A stretch of DNA of 64,000 nt from Prosapia bicincta (GCA_036971475.1 JBAIZL010000008.1:11325895-11389894), one strand, 5' to 3'. Numbered from the stretch's first letter, positions 1-16,400 are shown. Numbers and translations: made by a program. The notes: generated by a model not told the origin, from the sequence alone.

Positions 1-960
1 TTACCTGTAGGCCTACTATAATACAGGCTCTAATTTATAAAAAATCTTAAGATTTACATAATTACAATATAATTCAAATATTGCGGCCACATTTTACTTA
101 TATTTGGCTGTAAATAATTGTTTAGTTTTATCTATTCATACTTTTAGGTTAACATTCACAAGTTTCGACTCTTATCTAATTTTTAATCATGTACCTAATG
201 GAAATGAGATAACCTCTGAACATGTTAGCATGATTGATGATATATATATATACAGAATGATATTATATTGAAACTTTTAAATATCGTTGAACGTTTCTGG
301 TGTTGTTACTGGTTTATACATTTCCCCAAAGTTACACGAATTCATTGATTTATTTCATGTAACTATTAAGAGTAGTTGAACAATTAGTTATTGCATCCCA
401 TAAGGCGCCCTGCTCAAAAGTAACCTCCTAACTGTAAGGGCAGTTTTCGTTTTTAAATTTTCACCTCGATACTAAGACATTGTAATCAAATTCTATTTTT
501 ATTTTTAAAAAAATTTAAAATTTAAACATTCTTATGATACAAATTTGTTTTAAATTTCACCTAAACTAGATTACACAAAACCAACTACTAGACGGTTATT
601 ATGGCTGCAGTTAAATGTAGCAAGTTCGGTGTACAGCGCTTCCCACGCGGACCACTCATCTCCCTCGTCTCCCAGACGGGAGCAAACTAAGTCCTTGCCT
701 TAACCCAATCCATAAATTACCCTATTCTGTCCATACTCCCACCAGACACTGATGGCCTATATATTATCGCTCAAGAATGGTTTCCGACCTACGCACTGAG
801 TATGTTTATTTATAAGTAGTAAACGTCCGCGCACGTACGCTATATTATATTCTGTATGTTACGACCCCATATTATTTATTTACTTACAATTCACCTTACT
901 TTCGTAGCTTTTTATCTTTTTTATACACGATAGCCGTTATAACGTAGCCTATTCAAATAT
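1..960. other. AT-rich sequence, no gene seen
   Basis: No long reading frame, tandem array or recognisable element was found. A short (TA)n run occurs near 240 and a slightly GC-richer patch near 600-720, neither with coding features I can name. Confidence 0.5.
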
Positions 961-1118
961 ACTCAAAATTATAATTAAATAATACTTAACTAAGTGGCTT
1001 ACTTACCGACGCGTTTCGAAACAATTGTTCCTTCTACGAAGCAAAGCTTCTACTCTTTACGAAGCAACTTGACTACGTATTCACTTAGTTAGGTATTACT
1101 TAATTATAGTTTTATCAG
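961..1118. repeat. small foldback (inverted repeat)
   Basis: About 37 bp at 966-1002 (centre AATACTTAACTAAGTG) is nearly the reverse complement of 1078-1116 (CACTTAGTTAGGTATTACTT). The arms are separated by a loop of about 75 bp. It could form a cruciform or be a decayed MITE. No target-site duplication was identified. Confidence 0.6.
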
Positions 1119-2878
1119 TGAATTCTATATGATTACAACAAGCAACTTTAATACTCTAAATTATTCGCCAAATATTTTATATTTAGGATTATTTTAAAAT
1201 CCAAACGTTAGCAATATAAAATACAGAATTTTATTTCCATGTTTGTTTTATTTTTTACTAACTTGAATATTTGTCATTACCATCGTAAGTAAATGAACTA
1301 TTTTGTAATCTGAAGTACAATTGTTATTTTGATTACATGTTTAGTAATTTTTTAATTTACTTTACATTATTTATCCAGATAGTATTCAGCATCTATGTGC
1401 CTCAGTACAGCCTCTTCGTGTACAGTTTTGTGTCTGCTGTAGAATCTAAATAAACTGTTTCACATAGGTTTTAAAATTTAATTGTTTATAATGTAAACCA
1501 CCCAAAGTGCATTTGATTCCTACATGCATTTCCAGACAAGTGAATACCAATGGAAAAAACTTTAGAGAAGAAACAATTGGAGTAATTATAAAAATACCTC
1601 GTTGATTGGGTTAGGTTACTTTCAGTTTACTTAAATCTAACAAAAATTGGTTTGTTCTCTTGAAGAGAGCATTTATAATTTATAGTTACAGAAGCCTATT
1701 TTATAATTAATAAACTGTTTTCCGGCCAACGTCGACGAAGCCTTTGAGGCTCTTATCTCTGTCCTCCAGTCAGGGGCATTTTCCATGAAAACCGAATTAA
1801 TATAAAGCAATTTTTCACAATGCACTTTGACTCCATTACTCTATTTTACTCAAACATATCTGTCCTGGAGGAAATGTGAATTTGGCAACAGCGCGGATCA
1901 ACCCACCAACGAAGAGGCCAATACAGTTTTACTCTTAATGGGAATGTGTGGTACTGTGGTTAGCTGTACTGGCATGAGTTATTATCTTTCACTATACTCT
2001 GTGGTTGAACCTTAGAATAGAAATAAGATGTATAAAATAAACTAAAGCAAATGTTTAGGACAGGTAATAACTTTAGTTAGACTGAGTCATTGAAAAAAAC
2101 GTTCTTAATCCAGAAAAACAAGACACAATTAAAAAATAATTAATTAATTAAAAACTGTAAAGAAGAGAAAAGGAAAATAGTGGAGCAAATATCGGTAACG
2201 AGAAATACTGAAAACGAATATAGGCTGCAGAGTAAATTGGAGATATTATAACACCTTGAACGAGGAGGAGAATCGCGTGATGGAGAGTAGAGGCGACAAG
2301 GGAGAAGGAAATACGTTGTAGCTAAATCTCTAAACGTAACCAGGAAAGAAGAAAGTACAAAAAAGAGGATATATAGAGAATAAGAAAAATCGTAAAATAT
2401 TTTCCAACTCAACCGTTTTAAATTAAGTAGAGTAAACCTAATGAATTGTGTAGATTTGTCTCTAAAATCCACATTGGATAGATCTGCCGGGTCTATTCAA
2501 TTCAGTAGAAACTGAAACATCCTGATTGGAATGACTGAACATCCTAATCGGTTAGACATTATTAAAATACTGGTAAGTAGCAGATGTCATCTTTACTTCT
2601 CTTAGGTACATTAGTAAACAATTGAGTACATTCTTCTACTTTTCCTAACATTAAAACATTATTCTTCGTTGACCAGTTTCGGAATAAATCATTTATGTAG
2701 ACTCTAAGACGTACGGTTTAGAGTTTGGATAGTGAAGTTAATCCGAAACGCGTCAACGAAAAGTACAGTTTTTATGTTAGGGAAGACAGAAGAATGTACA
2801 GCTGGTCTCTACCTTAAACCATCCTTCTCACGCGATGCCAGTTTCACCAGTAAACCAATGGGTTTGTATGTTGCTTCC
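1119..2878. other. AT-rich sequence, no gene seen
   Basis: Only short fortuitous reading frames are present (for example 1827-2015), with low-complexity composition and no recognisable domain. A TTAGG-like stretch (GGGTTAGGTTACT) occurs near 1608 but is not a telomeric array. Confidence 0.45.
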
Positions 2879-2961
2879 TCTGTGTGTGTGTGTGTGTGTG
2901 TGTATGTCTGGGTGTGTGTGTGTGCGCGCGCGCGCGCGTGTGTGTGTATGTGTGTGTTCCT
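2879..2961. repeat. (TG)n/(CG)n compound microsatellite
   Basis: Alternating TG dinucleotides surround a pure CG core at about 2924-2938. The tract is almost entirely alternating pyrimidine-purine, so it could adopt Z-DNA. The short reading frames crossing it, rich in Val/Cys or Arg/Ala, are products of the repeat and not genes. Confidence 0.9.
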
Positions 2962-4044
2962 TTCCATATATTCTTCCCTACCTATCCTTAAAAGAGGCTA
3001 CAATGAGTAGGCAAGTCCTTTAATCTTAATAGATAGTATGTCAAGTTGATGTTCGCGACGTTTTTCACAGTCCAGACTATAATATTTCCTATTTAAAATC
3101 ATAAAAATTACCCATCGAGATTGTTTTTTTTTTAAATAAATGTAGCTATCAGAAAATTAACATAATTAAATACATTAAAGAAAACAAAACCATGGTAAAG
3201 AGGAGTAGATACATGTTAGGGCTACTAAAAGAATAGTGGAGAATAAACGTTTGCATGTGAACCACACGTGGCCACACTCTAAAACCTGGTCGATGTGATT
3301 GAAACATTCGTCCCTCCAGTTAGTTACGTCCCGTCCCTAACGAAGACATTAGATTACACCCGATAGTGATCCCTGTCTAAGCCTACGTAGCTCTCGCCAC
3401 AACAAATAAACCGATCACTACGCTATCGTAGGTTCAGTTTGTGTTTTCCCTTGTACCAGTTCCGCATTAATTATGCTCGCGTATTCAAGAGTTTTACCTA
3501 TAAATCTGGTCGCGGAACAGCAGAATGGAATTTTAATTCAACACGGCATCCAGCACTGTCTGGAAAACCACTAAATTCTACTCCAATTTATAGCGTACAC
3601 AAGAAATGCAAATCCCGGCTAAGTCGGCTGCCAATTGTTGGGCTAATCAACGCTCGCCGCCCACTTGCGACGCTTTACGAGCCCACGTGACCCTGCGCAG
3701 ACTTGACACTTAAACAACTTCTCCCTTACCTTGTCGTTTCTTCTCCATCTAGCTCTATAAAAACAAATGAGATCAGACTCTAGACTTTTATAAATACCAA
3801 CATGAGAATGATTGTCATTGTTTTTATACATCCAAAAGACCGTATAAAATCTAAACTCAAGGTAAACATAAAACTAAGTAAATAGTTACTTACACAAACA
3901 CTTGGTACTATTCAGAGAGTACTAAGCCATCTTTAACACTCTTACCTGAAACAAAAGAGAATAGAATTACTCCACTGACTAAATTAAGCTACTAAAACTT
4001 TAGATAAAAGTGCACTGATTTATTAGCAAGGTTTTTTTATCAAG
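2962..4044. other. unique sequence left of the giant satellite
   Basis: No supported gene. The segment 3,600-3,720 is more GC-rich (about 50%) than its surroundings, but its reading frames on both strands are short and unrecognisable. The last 30 bases before the satellite (poly-T, then a sequence like the 3' part of a monomer) look like a degenerate edge copy. Confidence 0.4.
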
Positions 4045-4458
4045 AGCCTTACTAAACGTTATCGTAAATAGAATAAAATATACTCTCGGTATAAAAGGAA
4101 TACTAGATGTTATCGTAAATAGAATAAAATATACTCTCGGAATAAAAGGATTACTAAACGTTATCGTAAATAGAATAAAATATACTCTCGGTATAAAAGG
4201 AATACTAGATGTTATCGTAAATAGAATAAAATATACTCTCGGAATAAAAGGATTACTAGGTGTTATCGTAAATAGAATAAAATATACTCTCGGAATAAAA
4301 GGATTACTAGATGTTATCGTAAATAGAATAAAATATACTCTCGGAATAAAAGGATTACTAGATGTTATCGTAAATAGAATAAAATATACTCTCGGTATAA
4401 AAGGAATACTAGATGTTATCGTAAATAGAATAAAATATACTCTCGGAATAAAAGGATT

Positions 4459-7400
4459 ACTAAACGTTATCGTAAATAGAATAAAATATACTCTCGGTAT
4501 AAAAGGAATACTAGATGTTATCGTAAATAGAATAAAATATACTCTCGGAATAAAAGGATTACTAGGTGTTATCGTAAATAGAATAAAATATACTCTCGGA
4601 ATAAAAGGATTACTAGATGTTATCGTAAATAGAATAAAATATACTCTCGGAATAAAAGGATTACTAGATGTTATCGTAAATAGAATAAAATATACTCTCG
4701 GTATAAAAGGAATACTAGATGTTATCGTAAATAGAATAAAATATACTCTCGGAATAAAAGGATTACTAGATGTTATCGTAAATAGAATAAAATATACTCT
4801 CGGTATAAAAGGAATACTAGATGTTATCGTAAATAGAATAAAATATACTCTCGGAATAAAAGGATTACTAGATGTTATCGTAAATAGAATAAAATATACT
4901 CTCGGTATAAAAGGAATACTAGATGTTATCGTAAATAGAATAAAATATACTCTCGGAATAAAAGGATTACTAGATGTTATCGTAAATAGAATAAAATATA
5001 CTCTCGGTATAAAAGGAATACTAGATGTTATCGTAAATAGAATAAAATATACTCTCGGAATAAAAGGATTACTAGATGTTATCGTAAATAGAATAAAATA
5101 TACTCTCGGTATAAAAGGAATACTAGATGTTATCGTAAATAGAATAAAATATACTCTCGGAATAAAAGGATTACTAGATGTTATCGTAAATAGAATAAAA
5201 TATACTCTCGGAATAAAAGGATTACTAGATGTTATCGTAAATAGAATAAAATATACTCTCGGTATAAAAGGAATACTAGATGTTATCGTAAATAGAATAA
5301 AATATACTCTCGGAATAAAAGGATTACTAGATGTTATCGTAAATAGAATAAAATATACTCTCGGTATAAAAGGAATACTAGATGTTATCGTAAATAGAAT
5401 AAAATATACTCTCGGAATAAAAGGATTACTAGATGTTATCGTAAATAGAATAAAATATACTCTCGGAATAAAAGGATTACTAGATGTTATCGTAAATAGA
5501 ATAAAATATACTCTCGGAATAAAAGGATTACTAGATGTTATCGTAAATAGAATAAAATATACTCTCGGAATAAAAGGATTACTAGATGTTATCGTAAATG
5601 GAATAAAATGTACTCTCGGTATAAAAGGATTACTAGATGTTATCGTAAATAGAATAAAATGTACTCTCGGTATAAAAGGATTACTAGATGTTATCGTAAA
5701 TAGAATAAAATGTACTCTCGGTATAAAAGGATTACTAGATGTTATCGTAAATAGAATAAAATGTACTCTCGGTATAAAAGGATTACTAGATGTTATCGTA
5801 AATAGAATAAAATGTACTCTCGGTATAAAAGGATTACTAGATGTTATCGTAAATAGAATAAAATGTACTCTCGGTATAAAAGGATTACTAGATGTTATCG
5901 TAAATAGAATAAAATGTACTCTCGGTATAAAAGGATTACTAGATGTTATCGTAAATAGAATAAAATGTACTCTCGGTATAAAAGGATTACTAGATGTTAT
6001 CGTAAATAGAATAAAATGTACTCTCGGTATAAAAAGATTACTAGATGTTATCGTAAATAGAATACAATATACTCTCGGAATAAAAGGATTACTAGATGTT
6101 ATCGTAAATAGAATAAAATGTACTCTCGGTATAAAAGGATTACTAGATGTTATCGTAAATAGAATAAAATATACTCTCGGTATAAAAGGATTACTAGATG
6201 TTATCGTAAATAGAATAAAATATACTCTCGGTATAAAAGGATTACTAGATGTTATCGTAAATAGAATAAAATATACTCTCGGTATAAAAGGATTACTAGA
6301 TGTTATCGTAAATAGAATAAAATATACTCTCGGTATAAAAGGATTACTAGATGTTATCGTAAATAGAATAAAATATACTCTCGGAATAAAAGGATTACTA
6401 GATGTTATCGTAAATAGAATAAAATATACTCTCGGAATAAAAGGATTACTAGATGTTATCGTAAATAGAATAAAATATACTCTCGGAATAAAAGGATTAC
6501 TAGATGTTATCGTAAATGGAATAAAATGTACTCTCGGTATAAAAGGATTACTAGATGTTATCGTAAATAGAATAAAATATACTCTCGGTATAAAAGGATT
6601 ACTAGATGTTATCGTAAATAGAATAAAATATACTCTCGGAATAAAAGGATTACTAGATGTTATCGTAAATAGAATAAAATATACTCTCGGAATAAAAGGA
6701 TTACTAGATGTTATCGTAAATAGAATAAAATATACTCTCGGAATAAAAGGATTACTAGATGTTATCGTAAATAGAATAAAATATACTCTCGGAATAAAAG
6801 GATTACTAGATGTTATCGTAAATGGAATAAAATGTACTCTCGGTATAAAAGGATTACTAGATGTTATCGTAAATAGAATAAAATGTACTCTCGGTATAAA
6901 AGGATTACTAGATGTTATCGTAAATAGAATAAAATGTACTCTCGGTATAAAAGGATTACTAGATGTTATCGTAAATAGAATAAAATGTACTCTCGGTATA
7001 AAAGGATTACTAGATGTTATCGTAAATAGAATAAAATGTACTCTCGGTATAAAAGGATTACTAGATGTTATCGTAAATAGAATAAAATGTACTCTCGGTA
7101 TAAAAGGATTACTAGATGTTATCGTAAATAGAATAAAATGTACTCTCGGTATAAAAGGATTACTAGATGTTATCGTAAATAGAATAAAATGTACTCTCGG
7201 TATAAAAAGATTACTAGATGTTATCGTAAATAGAATACAATATACTCTCGGAATAAAAGGATTACTAGATGTTATCGTAAATAGAATAAAATGTACTCTC
7301 GCTATAAAAGGATTACTAGATGTTATCGTAAATAGAATAAAATATACTCTCGGTATAAAAGGATTACTAGATGTTATCGTAAATAGAATAAAATATACTC

Positions 7401-10400
7401 TCGGTATAAAAGGATTACTAGATGTTATCGTAAATAGAATAAAATATACTCTCGGTATAAAAGGATTACTAGATGTTATCGTAAATAGAATAAAATATAC
7501 TCTCGGTATAAAAGGATTACTAGATGTTATCGTAAATAGAATAAAATATACTCTCGGTATAAAAGGATTACTAGATGTTATCGTAAATAGAATACAATAT
7601 ACTCTCGGAATAAAAGGATTACTAGATGTTATCGTAAATAGAATAAAATATACTCTCGGTATAAAAGGATTACTAGATGTTATCGTAAATAGAATACAAT
7701 ATACTCTCGGAATAAAAGGATTACTAGGTGTTATCGTAAATAGAATAAAATATACTCTCGGTATAAAAGGATTACTAGATGTTATCGTAAATAGAATAAA
7801 ATATACTCTCGGTATAAAAGGATTACTAGATGTTATCGTAAATAGAATAAAATATACTCTCGGTATAAAAGGATTACTAGATGTTATCGTAAATAGAATA
7901 AAATATACTCTCGGTATAAAAGGATTACTAGATGTTATCGTAAATAGAATACAATATACTCTCGGAATAAAAGGATTACTAGATGTTATCGTAAATAGAA
8001 TAAAATATACTCTCGGTATAAAAGGATTACTAGATGTTATCGTAAATAGAATACAATATACTCTCGGAATAAAAGGATTACTAGGTGTTATCGTAAATAG
8101 AATAAAATATACTCTCGGAATAAAAGGATTACTAAACGTTATCGTAAATAGAATAAAATATACTCTCGGTATAAAAGGAATACTAGATGTTATCGTAAAT
8201 AGAATAAAATATACTCTAAGAATAAAAGGATTACTAGGTGTTATCGTAAATAGAATAAAATATACTCTCGGAATAAAAGGATTACTAGATGTTATCGTAA
8301 ATAGAATAAAATATACTCTCGGAATAAAAGGATTACTAGATGTTATCGTAAATAGAATAAAATATACTCTCGGTATAAAAGGAATACTAGATGTTATCGT
8401 AAATAGAATAAAATATACTCTCGGAATAAAAGGATTACTAGATGTTATCGTAAATAGAATAAAATATACTCTCGGTATAAAAGGAATACTAGATGTTATC
8501 GTAAATAGAATAAAATATACTCTCGGAATAAAAGGATTACTAGATGTTATCGTAAATAGAATAAAATATACTCTCGGTATAAAAGGAATACTAGATGTTA
8601 TCGTAAATAGAATAAAATATACTCTCGGAATAAAAGGATTACTAGATGTTATCGTAAATAGAATAAAATATACTCTCGGTATAAAAGGAATACTAGATGT
8701 TATCGTAAATAGAATAAAATATACTCTCGGAATAAAAGGATTACTAGATGTTATCGTAAATAGAATAAAATATACTCTCGGTATAAAAGGAATACTAGAT
8801 GTTATCGTAAATAGAATAAAATATACTCTCGGAATAAAAGGATTACTAGATGTTATCGTAAATAGAATAAAATATACTCTCGGAATAAAATAATTACTAG
8901 ATGTTATCGTAAATAGAATAAAATATACTCTCGGTATAAAAGGAATACTAGATGTTATCGTAAATAGAATAAAATATACTCTCGGAATAAAAGGATTACT
9001 AGATGTTATCGTAAATAGAATAAAATATACTCTCGGTATAAAAGGAATACTAGATGTTATCGTAAATAGAATAAAATATACTCTCGGAATAAAAGGATTA
9101 CTAGATGTTATCGTAAATAGAATAAAATATACTCTCGGAATAAAAGGATTACTAGATGTTATCGTAAATAGAATAAAATATACTCTCGGAATAAAAGGAT
9201 TACTAGATGTTATCGTAAATAGAATAAAATATACTCTCGGAATAAAAGGATTACTAGATGTTATCGTAAATGGAATAAAATGTACTCTCGGTATAAAAGG
9301 ATTACTAGATGTTATCGTAAATAGAATAAAATGTACTCTCGGTATAAAAGGATTACTAGATGTTATCGTAAATAGAATAAAATGTACTCTCGGTATAAAA
9401 GGATTACTAGATGTTATCGTAAATAGAATAAAATGTACTCTCGGTATAAAAGGATTACTAGATGTTATCGTAAATAGAATAAAATGTACTCTCGGTATAA
9501 AAGGATTACTAGATGTTATCGTAAATAGAATAAAATGTACTCTCGGTATAAAAGGATTACTAGATGTTATCGTAAATAGAATAAAATGTACTCTCGGTAT
9601 AAAAGGATTACTAGATGTTATCGTAAATAGAATAAAATGTACTCTCGGTATAAAAGGATTACTAGATGTTATCGTAAATAGAATAAAATGTACTCTCGGT
9701 ATAAAAGGATTACTAGATGTTATCGTAAATAGAATAAAATGTACTCTCGGTATAAAAGGATTACTAGATGTTATCGTAAATAGAATAAAATGTACTCTTG
9801 GTATAAAAGGATTACTAGATGTTATCGTAAATAGAATAAAATGTACTCTCGGTATAAAAGGATTACTAGATGTTATCGTAAATAGAATAAAATGTACTCT
9901 CGGTATAAAAGGATTACTAGATGTTATCGTAAATAGAATAAAATGTACTCTCGGTATAAAAAGATTACTAGATGTTATCGTAAATAGAATACAATATACT
10001 CTCGGAATAAAAGGATTACTAGATGTTATCGTAAATAGAATAAAATGTACTCTCGGTATAAAAGGATTACTAGATGTTATCGTAAATAGAATAAAATATA
10101 CTCTCGGTATAAAAGGATTACTAGATGTTATCGTAAATAGAATAAAATATACTCTCGGTATAAAAGGATTACTAGATGTTATCGTAAATAGAATAAAATA
10201 TACTCTCGGTATAAAAGGATTACTAGATGTTATCGTAAATAGAATAAAATATACTCTCGGTATAAAAGGATTACTAGATGTTATCGTAAATAGAATAAAA
10301 TATACTCTCGGAATAAAAGGATTACTAGATGTTATCGTAAATAGAATAAAATATACTCTCGGAATAAAAGGATTACTAGATGTTATCGTAAATAGAATAA

Positions 10401-13400
10401 AATATACTCTCGGAATAAAAGGATTACTAGATGTTATCGTAAATGGAATAAAATGTACTCTCGGTATAAAAGGATTACTAGATGTTATCGTAAATAGAAT
10501 AAAATATACTCTCGGTATAAAAGGATTACTAGATGTTATCGTAAATAGAATAAAATATACTCTCGGAATAAAAGGATTACTAGATGTTATCGTAAATAGA
10601 ATAAAATATACTCTCGGAATAAAAGGATTACTAGATGTTATCGTAAATAGAATAAAATATACTCTCGGAATAAAAGGATTACTAGATGTTATCGTAAATA
10701 GAATAAAATATACTCTCGGAATAAAAGGATTACTAGATGTTATCGTAAATGGAATAAAATGTACTCTCGGTATAAAAGGATTACTAGATGTTATCGTAAA
10801 TAGAATAAAATGTACTCTCGGTATAAAAGGATTACTAGATGTTATCGTAAATAGAATAAAATGTACTCTCGGTATAAAAGGATTACTAGATGTTATCGTA
10901 AATAGAATAAAATGTACTCTCGGTATAAAAGGATTACTAGATGTTATCGTAAATAGAATAAAATGTACTCTCGGTATAAAAGGATTACTAGATGTTATCG
11001 TAAATAGAATAAAATGTACTCTCGGTATAAAAGGATTACTAGATGTTATCGTAAATAGAATAAAATGTACTCTCGGTATAAAAGGATTACTAGATGTTAT
11101 CGTAAATAGAATAAAATGTACTCTCGGTATAAAAAGATTACTAGATGTTATCGTAAATAGAATACAATATACTCTCGGAATAAAAGGATTACTAGATGTT
11201 ATCGTAAATAGAATAAAATGTACTCTCGGTATAAAAGGATTACTAGATGTTATCGTAAATAGAATAAAATATACTCTCGGTATAAAAGGATTACTAGATG
11301 TTATCGTAAATAGAATAAAATATACTCTCGGTATAAAAGGATTACTAGATGTTATCGTAAATAGAATAAAATATACTCTCGGTATAAAAGGATTACTAGA
11401 TGTTATCGTAAATAGAATAAAATATACTCTCGGTATAAAAGGATTACTAGATGTTATCGTAAATAGAATAAAATATACTCTCGGTATAAAAGGATTACTA
11501 GATGTTATCGTAAATAGAATACAATATACTCTCGGAATAAAAGGATTACTAGATGTTATCGTAAATAGAATAAAATATACTCTCGGTATAAAAGGATTAC
11601 TAGATGTTATCGTAAATAGAATACAATATACTCTCGGAATAAAAGGATTACTAGGTGTTATCGTAAATAGAATAAAATATACTCTCGGAATAAAAGGATT
11701 ACTAAACGTTATCGTAAATAGAATAAAATATACTCTCGGTATAAAAGGAATACTAGATGTTATCGTAAATAGAATAAAATATACTCTCGGAATAAAAGGA
11801 TTACTAGGTGTTATCGTAAATAGAATAAAATATACTCTCGGAATAAAAGGATTACTAGGTGTTATCGTAAATAGAATAAAATATACTCTCGGAATAAAAG
11901 GATTACTAGATGTTATCGTAAATAGAATAAAATATACTCTCGGTATAAAAGGAATACTAGATGTTTTCGTAAATAGAATAAAATATACTCTCGGAATAAA
12001 AGGATTACTAGATGTTATCGTAAATAGAATAAAATATACTCTCGGTATAAAAGGAATACTAGATGTTATCGTAAATAGAATAAAATATACTCTCGGAATA
12101 AAAGGATTACTAGATGTTATCGTAAATAGAATAAAATATACTCTCGGTATAAAAGGAATACTAGATGTTATCGTAAATAGAATAAAATATACTCTCGGAA
12201 TAAAAGGATTACTAGATGTTATCGTAAATAGAATAAAATATACTCTCGGTATAAAAGGAATACTAGATGTTATCGTAAATAGAATAAAATATACTCTCGG
12301 AATAAAAGGATTACTAGATGTTATCGTAAATAGAATAAAATATACTCTCGGTATAAAAGGAATACTAGATGTTATCGTAAATAGAATAAAATATACTCTC
12401 GGAATAAAAGGATTACTAGATGTTATCGTAAATAGAATAAAATATACTCTCGGAATAAAAGGATTACTAGATGTTATCGTAAATAGAATAAAATATACTC
12501 TCGGTATAAAAGGAATACTAGATGTTATCGTAAATAGAATAAAATATACTCTCGGAATAAAAGGATTACTAGATGTTATCGGAAATAGAATAAAATATAC
12601 TCTCGGTATAAAAGGAATACTAGATGTTATCGTAAATAGAATAAAATATACTCTCGGAATAAAAGGATTACTAGATGTTATCGTAAATAGAATAAAATAT
12701 ACTCTCGGAATAAAAGGATTACTAGATGTTATCGTAAATAGAATAAAATATACTCTCGGAATAAAAGGATTACTAGATGTTATCGTAAATAGAATAAAAT
12801 ATACTCTCGGAATAAAAGGATTACTAGATGTTATCGTAAATGGAATAAAATGTACTCTCGGTATAAAAGGATTACTAGATGTTATCGTAAATAGAATAAA
12901 ATGTACTCTCGGTATAAAAGGATTACTAGATGTTATCGTAAATAGAATAAAATGTACTCTCGGTATAAAAGGATTACTAGATGTTATCGTAAATAGAATA
13001 AAATGTACTCTCGGTATAAAAGGATTACTAGATGTTATCGTAAATAGAATAAAATGTACTCTCGGTATAAAAGGATTACTAGATGTTATCGTAAATAGAA
13101 TAAAATGTACTCTCGGTATAAAAGGATTACTAGATGTTATCGTAAATAGAATAAAATGTACTCTCGGTATAAAAAGATTACTAGATGTTATCGTAAATAG
13201 AATACAATATACTCTCGGAATAAAAGGATTACTAGATGTTATCGTAAATAGAATAAAATGTACTCTCGGTATAAAAGGATTACTAGATGTTATCGTAAAT
13301 AGAATAAAATATACTCTCGGTATAAAAGGATTACTAGATGTTATCGTAAATAGAATAAAATATACTCTCGGTATAAAAGGATTACTAGATGTTATCGTAA

Positions 13401-16400
13401 ATAGAATAAAATATACTCTCGGTATAAAAGGATTACTAGATGTTATCGTAAATAGAATAAAATATACTCTCGGTATAAAAGGATTACTAGATGTTATCGT
13501 AAATAGAATAAAATATACTCTCGGAATAAAAGGATTACTAGATGTTATCGTAAATAGAATAAAATATACTCTCGGAATAAAAGGATTACTAGATGTTATC
13601 GTAAATAGAATAAAATATACTCTCGGAATAAAAGGATTACTAGATGTTATCGTAAATGGAATAAAATGTACTCTCGGTATAAAAGGATTACTAGATGTTA
13701 TCGTAAATAGAATAAAATATACTCTCGGTATAAAAGGATTACTAGATGTTATCGTAAATAGAATAAAATATACTCTCGGAATAAAAGGATTACTAGATGT
13801 TATCGTAAATAGAATAAAATATACTCTCGGAATAAAAGGATTACTAGATGTTATCGTAAATAGAATAAAATATACTCTCGGAATAAAAGGATTACTAGAT
13901 GTTATCGTAAATAGAATAAAATATACTCTCGGAATAAAAGGATTACTAGATGTTATCGTAAATGGAATAAAATGTACTCTCGGTATAAAAGGATTACTAG
14001 ATGTTATCGTAAATAGAATAAAATGTACTCTCGGTATAAAAGGATTACTAGATGTTATCGTAAATAGAATAAAATGTACTCTCGGTATAAAAGGATTACT
14101 AGATGTTATCGTAAATAGAATAAAATGTACTCTCGGTATAAAAGGATTACTAGATGTTATCGTAAATAGAATAAAATGTACTCTCGGTATAAAAGGATTA
14201 CTAGATGTTATCGTAAATAGAATAAAATGTACTCTCGGTATAAAAGGATTACTAGATGTTATCGTAAATAGAATAAAATGTACTCTCGGTATAAAAGGAT
14301 TACTAGATGTTATCGTAAATAGAATAAAATGTACTCTCGGTATAAAAAGATTACTAGATGTTATCGTAAATAGAATACAATATACTCTCGGAATAAAAGG
14401 ATTACTAGATGTTATCGTAAATAGAATAAAATGTACTCTCGGTATAAAAGGATTACTAGATGTTATCGTAAATAGAATAAAATATACTCTCGGTATAAAA
14501 GGATTACTAGATGTTATCGTAAATAGAATAAAATATACTCTCGGTATAAAAGGATTACTAGATGTTATCGTAAATAGAATAAAATATACTCTCGGTATAA
14601 AAGGATTACTAGATGTTATCGTAAATAGAATAAAATATACTCTCGGTATAAAAGGATTACTAGATGTTATCGTAAATAGAATAAAATATACTCTCGGTAT
14701 AAAAGGATTACTAGATGTTATCGTAAATAGAATACAATATACTCTCGGAATAAAAGGATTACTAGATGTTATCGTAAATAGAATAAAATATACTCTCGGT
14801 ATAAAAGGATTACTAGATGTTATCGTAAATAGAATACAATATACTCTCGGAATAAAAGGATTACTAGGTGTTATCGTAAATAGAATAAAATATACTCTCG
14901 GAATAAAAGGATTACTAAACGTTATCGTAAATAGAATAAAATATACTCTCGGTATAAAAGGAATACTAGATGTTATCGTAAATAGAATAAAATATACTCT
15001 CGGAATAAAAGGATTACTAGGTGTTATCGTAAATAGAATAAAATATACTCTCGGAATAAAAGGATTACTAGGTGTTATCGTAAATAGAATAAAATATACT
15101 CTCGGAATAAAAGGATTACTAGATGTTATCGTAAATAGAATAAAATATACTCTCGGTATAAAAGGAATACTAGATGTTTTCGTAAATAGAATAAAATATA
15201 CTCTCGGAATAAAAGGATTACTAGATGTTATCGTAAATAGAATAAAATATACTCTCGGTATAAAAGGAATACTAGATGTTATCGTAAATAGAATAAAATA
15301 TACTCTCGGAATAAAAGGATTACTAGATGTTATCGTAAATAGAATAAAATATACTCTCGGTATAAAAGGAATACTAGATGTTATCGTAAATAGAATAAAA
15401 TATACTCTCGGAATAAAAGGATTACTAGATGTTATCGTAAATAGAATAAAATATACTCTCGGTATAAAAGGAATACTAGATGTTATCGTAAATAGAATAA
15501 AATATACTCTCGGAATAAAAGGATTACTAGATGTTATCGTAAATAGAATAAAATATACTCTCGGTATAAAAGGAATACTAGATGTTATCGTAAATAGAAT
15601 AAAATATACTCTCGGAATAAAAGGATTACTAGATGTTATCGTAAATAGAATAAAATATACTCTCGGAATAAAAGGATTACTAGATGTTATCGTAAATAGA
15701 ATAAAATATACTCTCGGTATAAAAGGAATACTAGATGTTATCGTAAATAGAATAAAATATACTCTCGGAATAAAAGGATTACTAGATGTTATCGGAAATA
15801 GAATAAAATATACTCTCGGTATAAAAGGAATACTAGATGTTATCGTAAATAGAATAAAATATACTCTCGGAATAAAAGGATTACTAGATGTTATCGTAAA
15901 TAGAATAAAATATACTCTCGGAATAAAAGGATTACTAGATGTTATCGTAAATAGAATAAAATATACTCTCGGAATAAAAGGATTACTAGATGTTATCGTA
16001 AATAGAATAAAATATACTCTCGGAATAAAAGGATTACTAGATGTTATCGTAAATGGAATAAAATGTACTCTCGGTATAAAAGGATTACTAGATGTTATCG
16101 TAAATAGAATAAAATGTACTCTCGGTATAAAAGGATTACTAGATGTTATCGTAAATAGAATAAAATGTACTCTCGGTATAAAAGGATTACTAGATGTTAT
16201 CGTAAATAGAATAAAATGTACTCTCGGTATAAAAGGATTACTAGATGTTATCGTAAATAGAATAAAATGTACTCTCGGTATAAAAGGATTACTAGATGTT
16301 ATCGTAAATAGAATAAAATGTACTCTCGGTATAAAAGGATTACTAGATGTTATCGTAAATAGAATAAAATGTACTCTCGGTATAAAAGGATTACTAGATG

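Noticed and set aside
1608..1620. Telomeric TTAGG repeat
   Set aside because: Only one or two copies of TTAGG occur here and near 41,362. There is no array.
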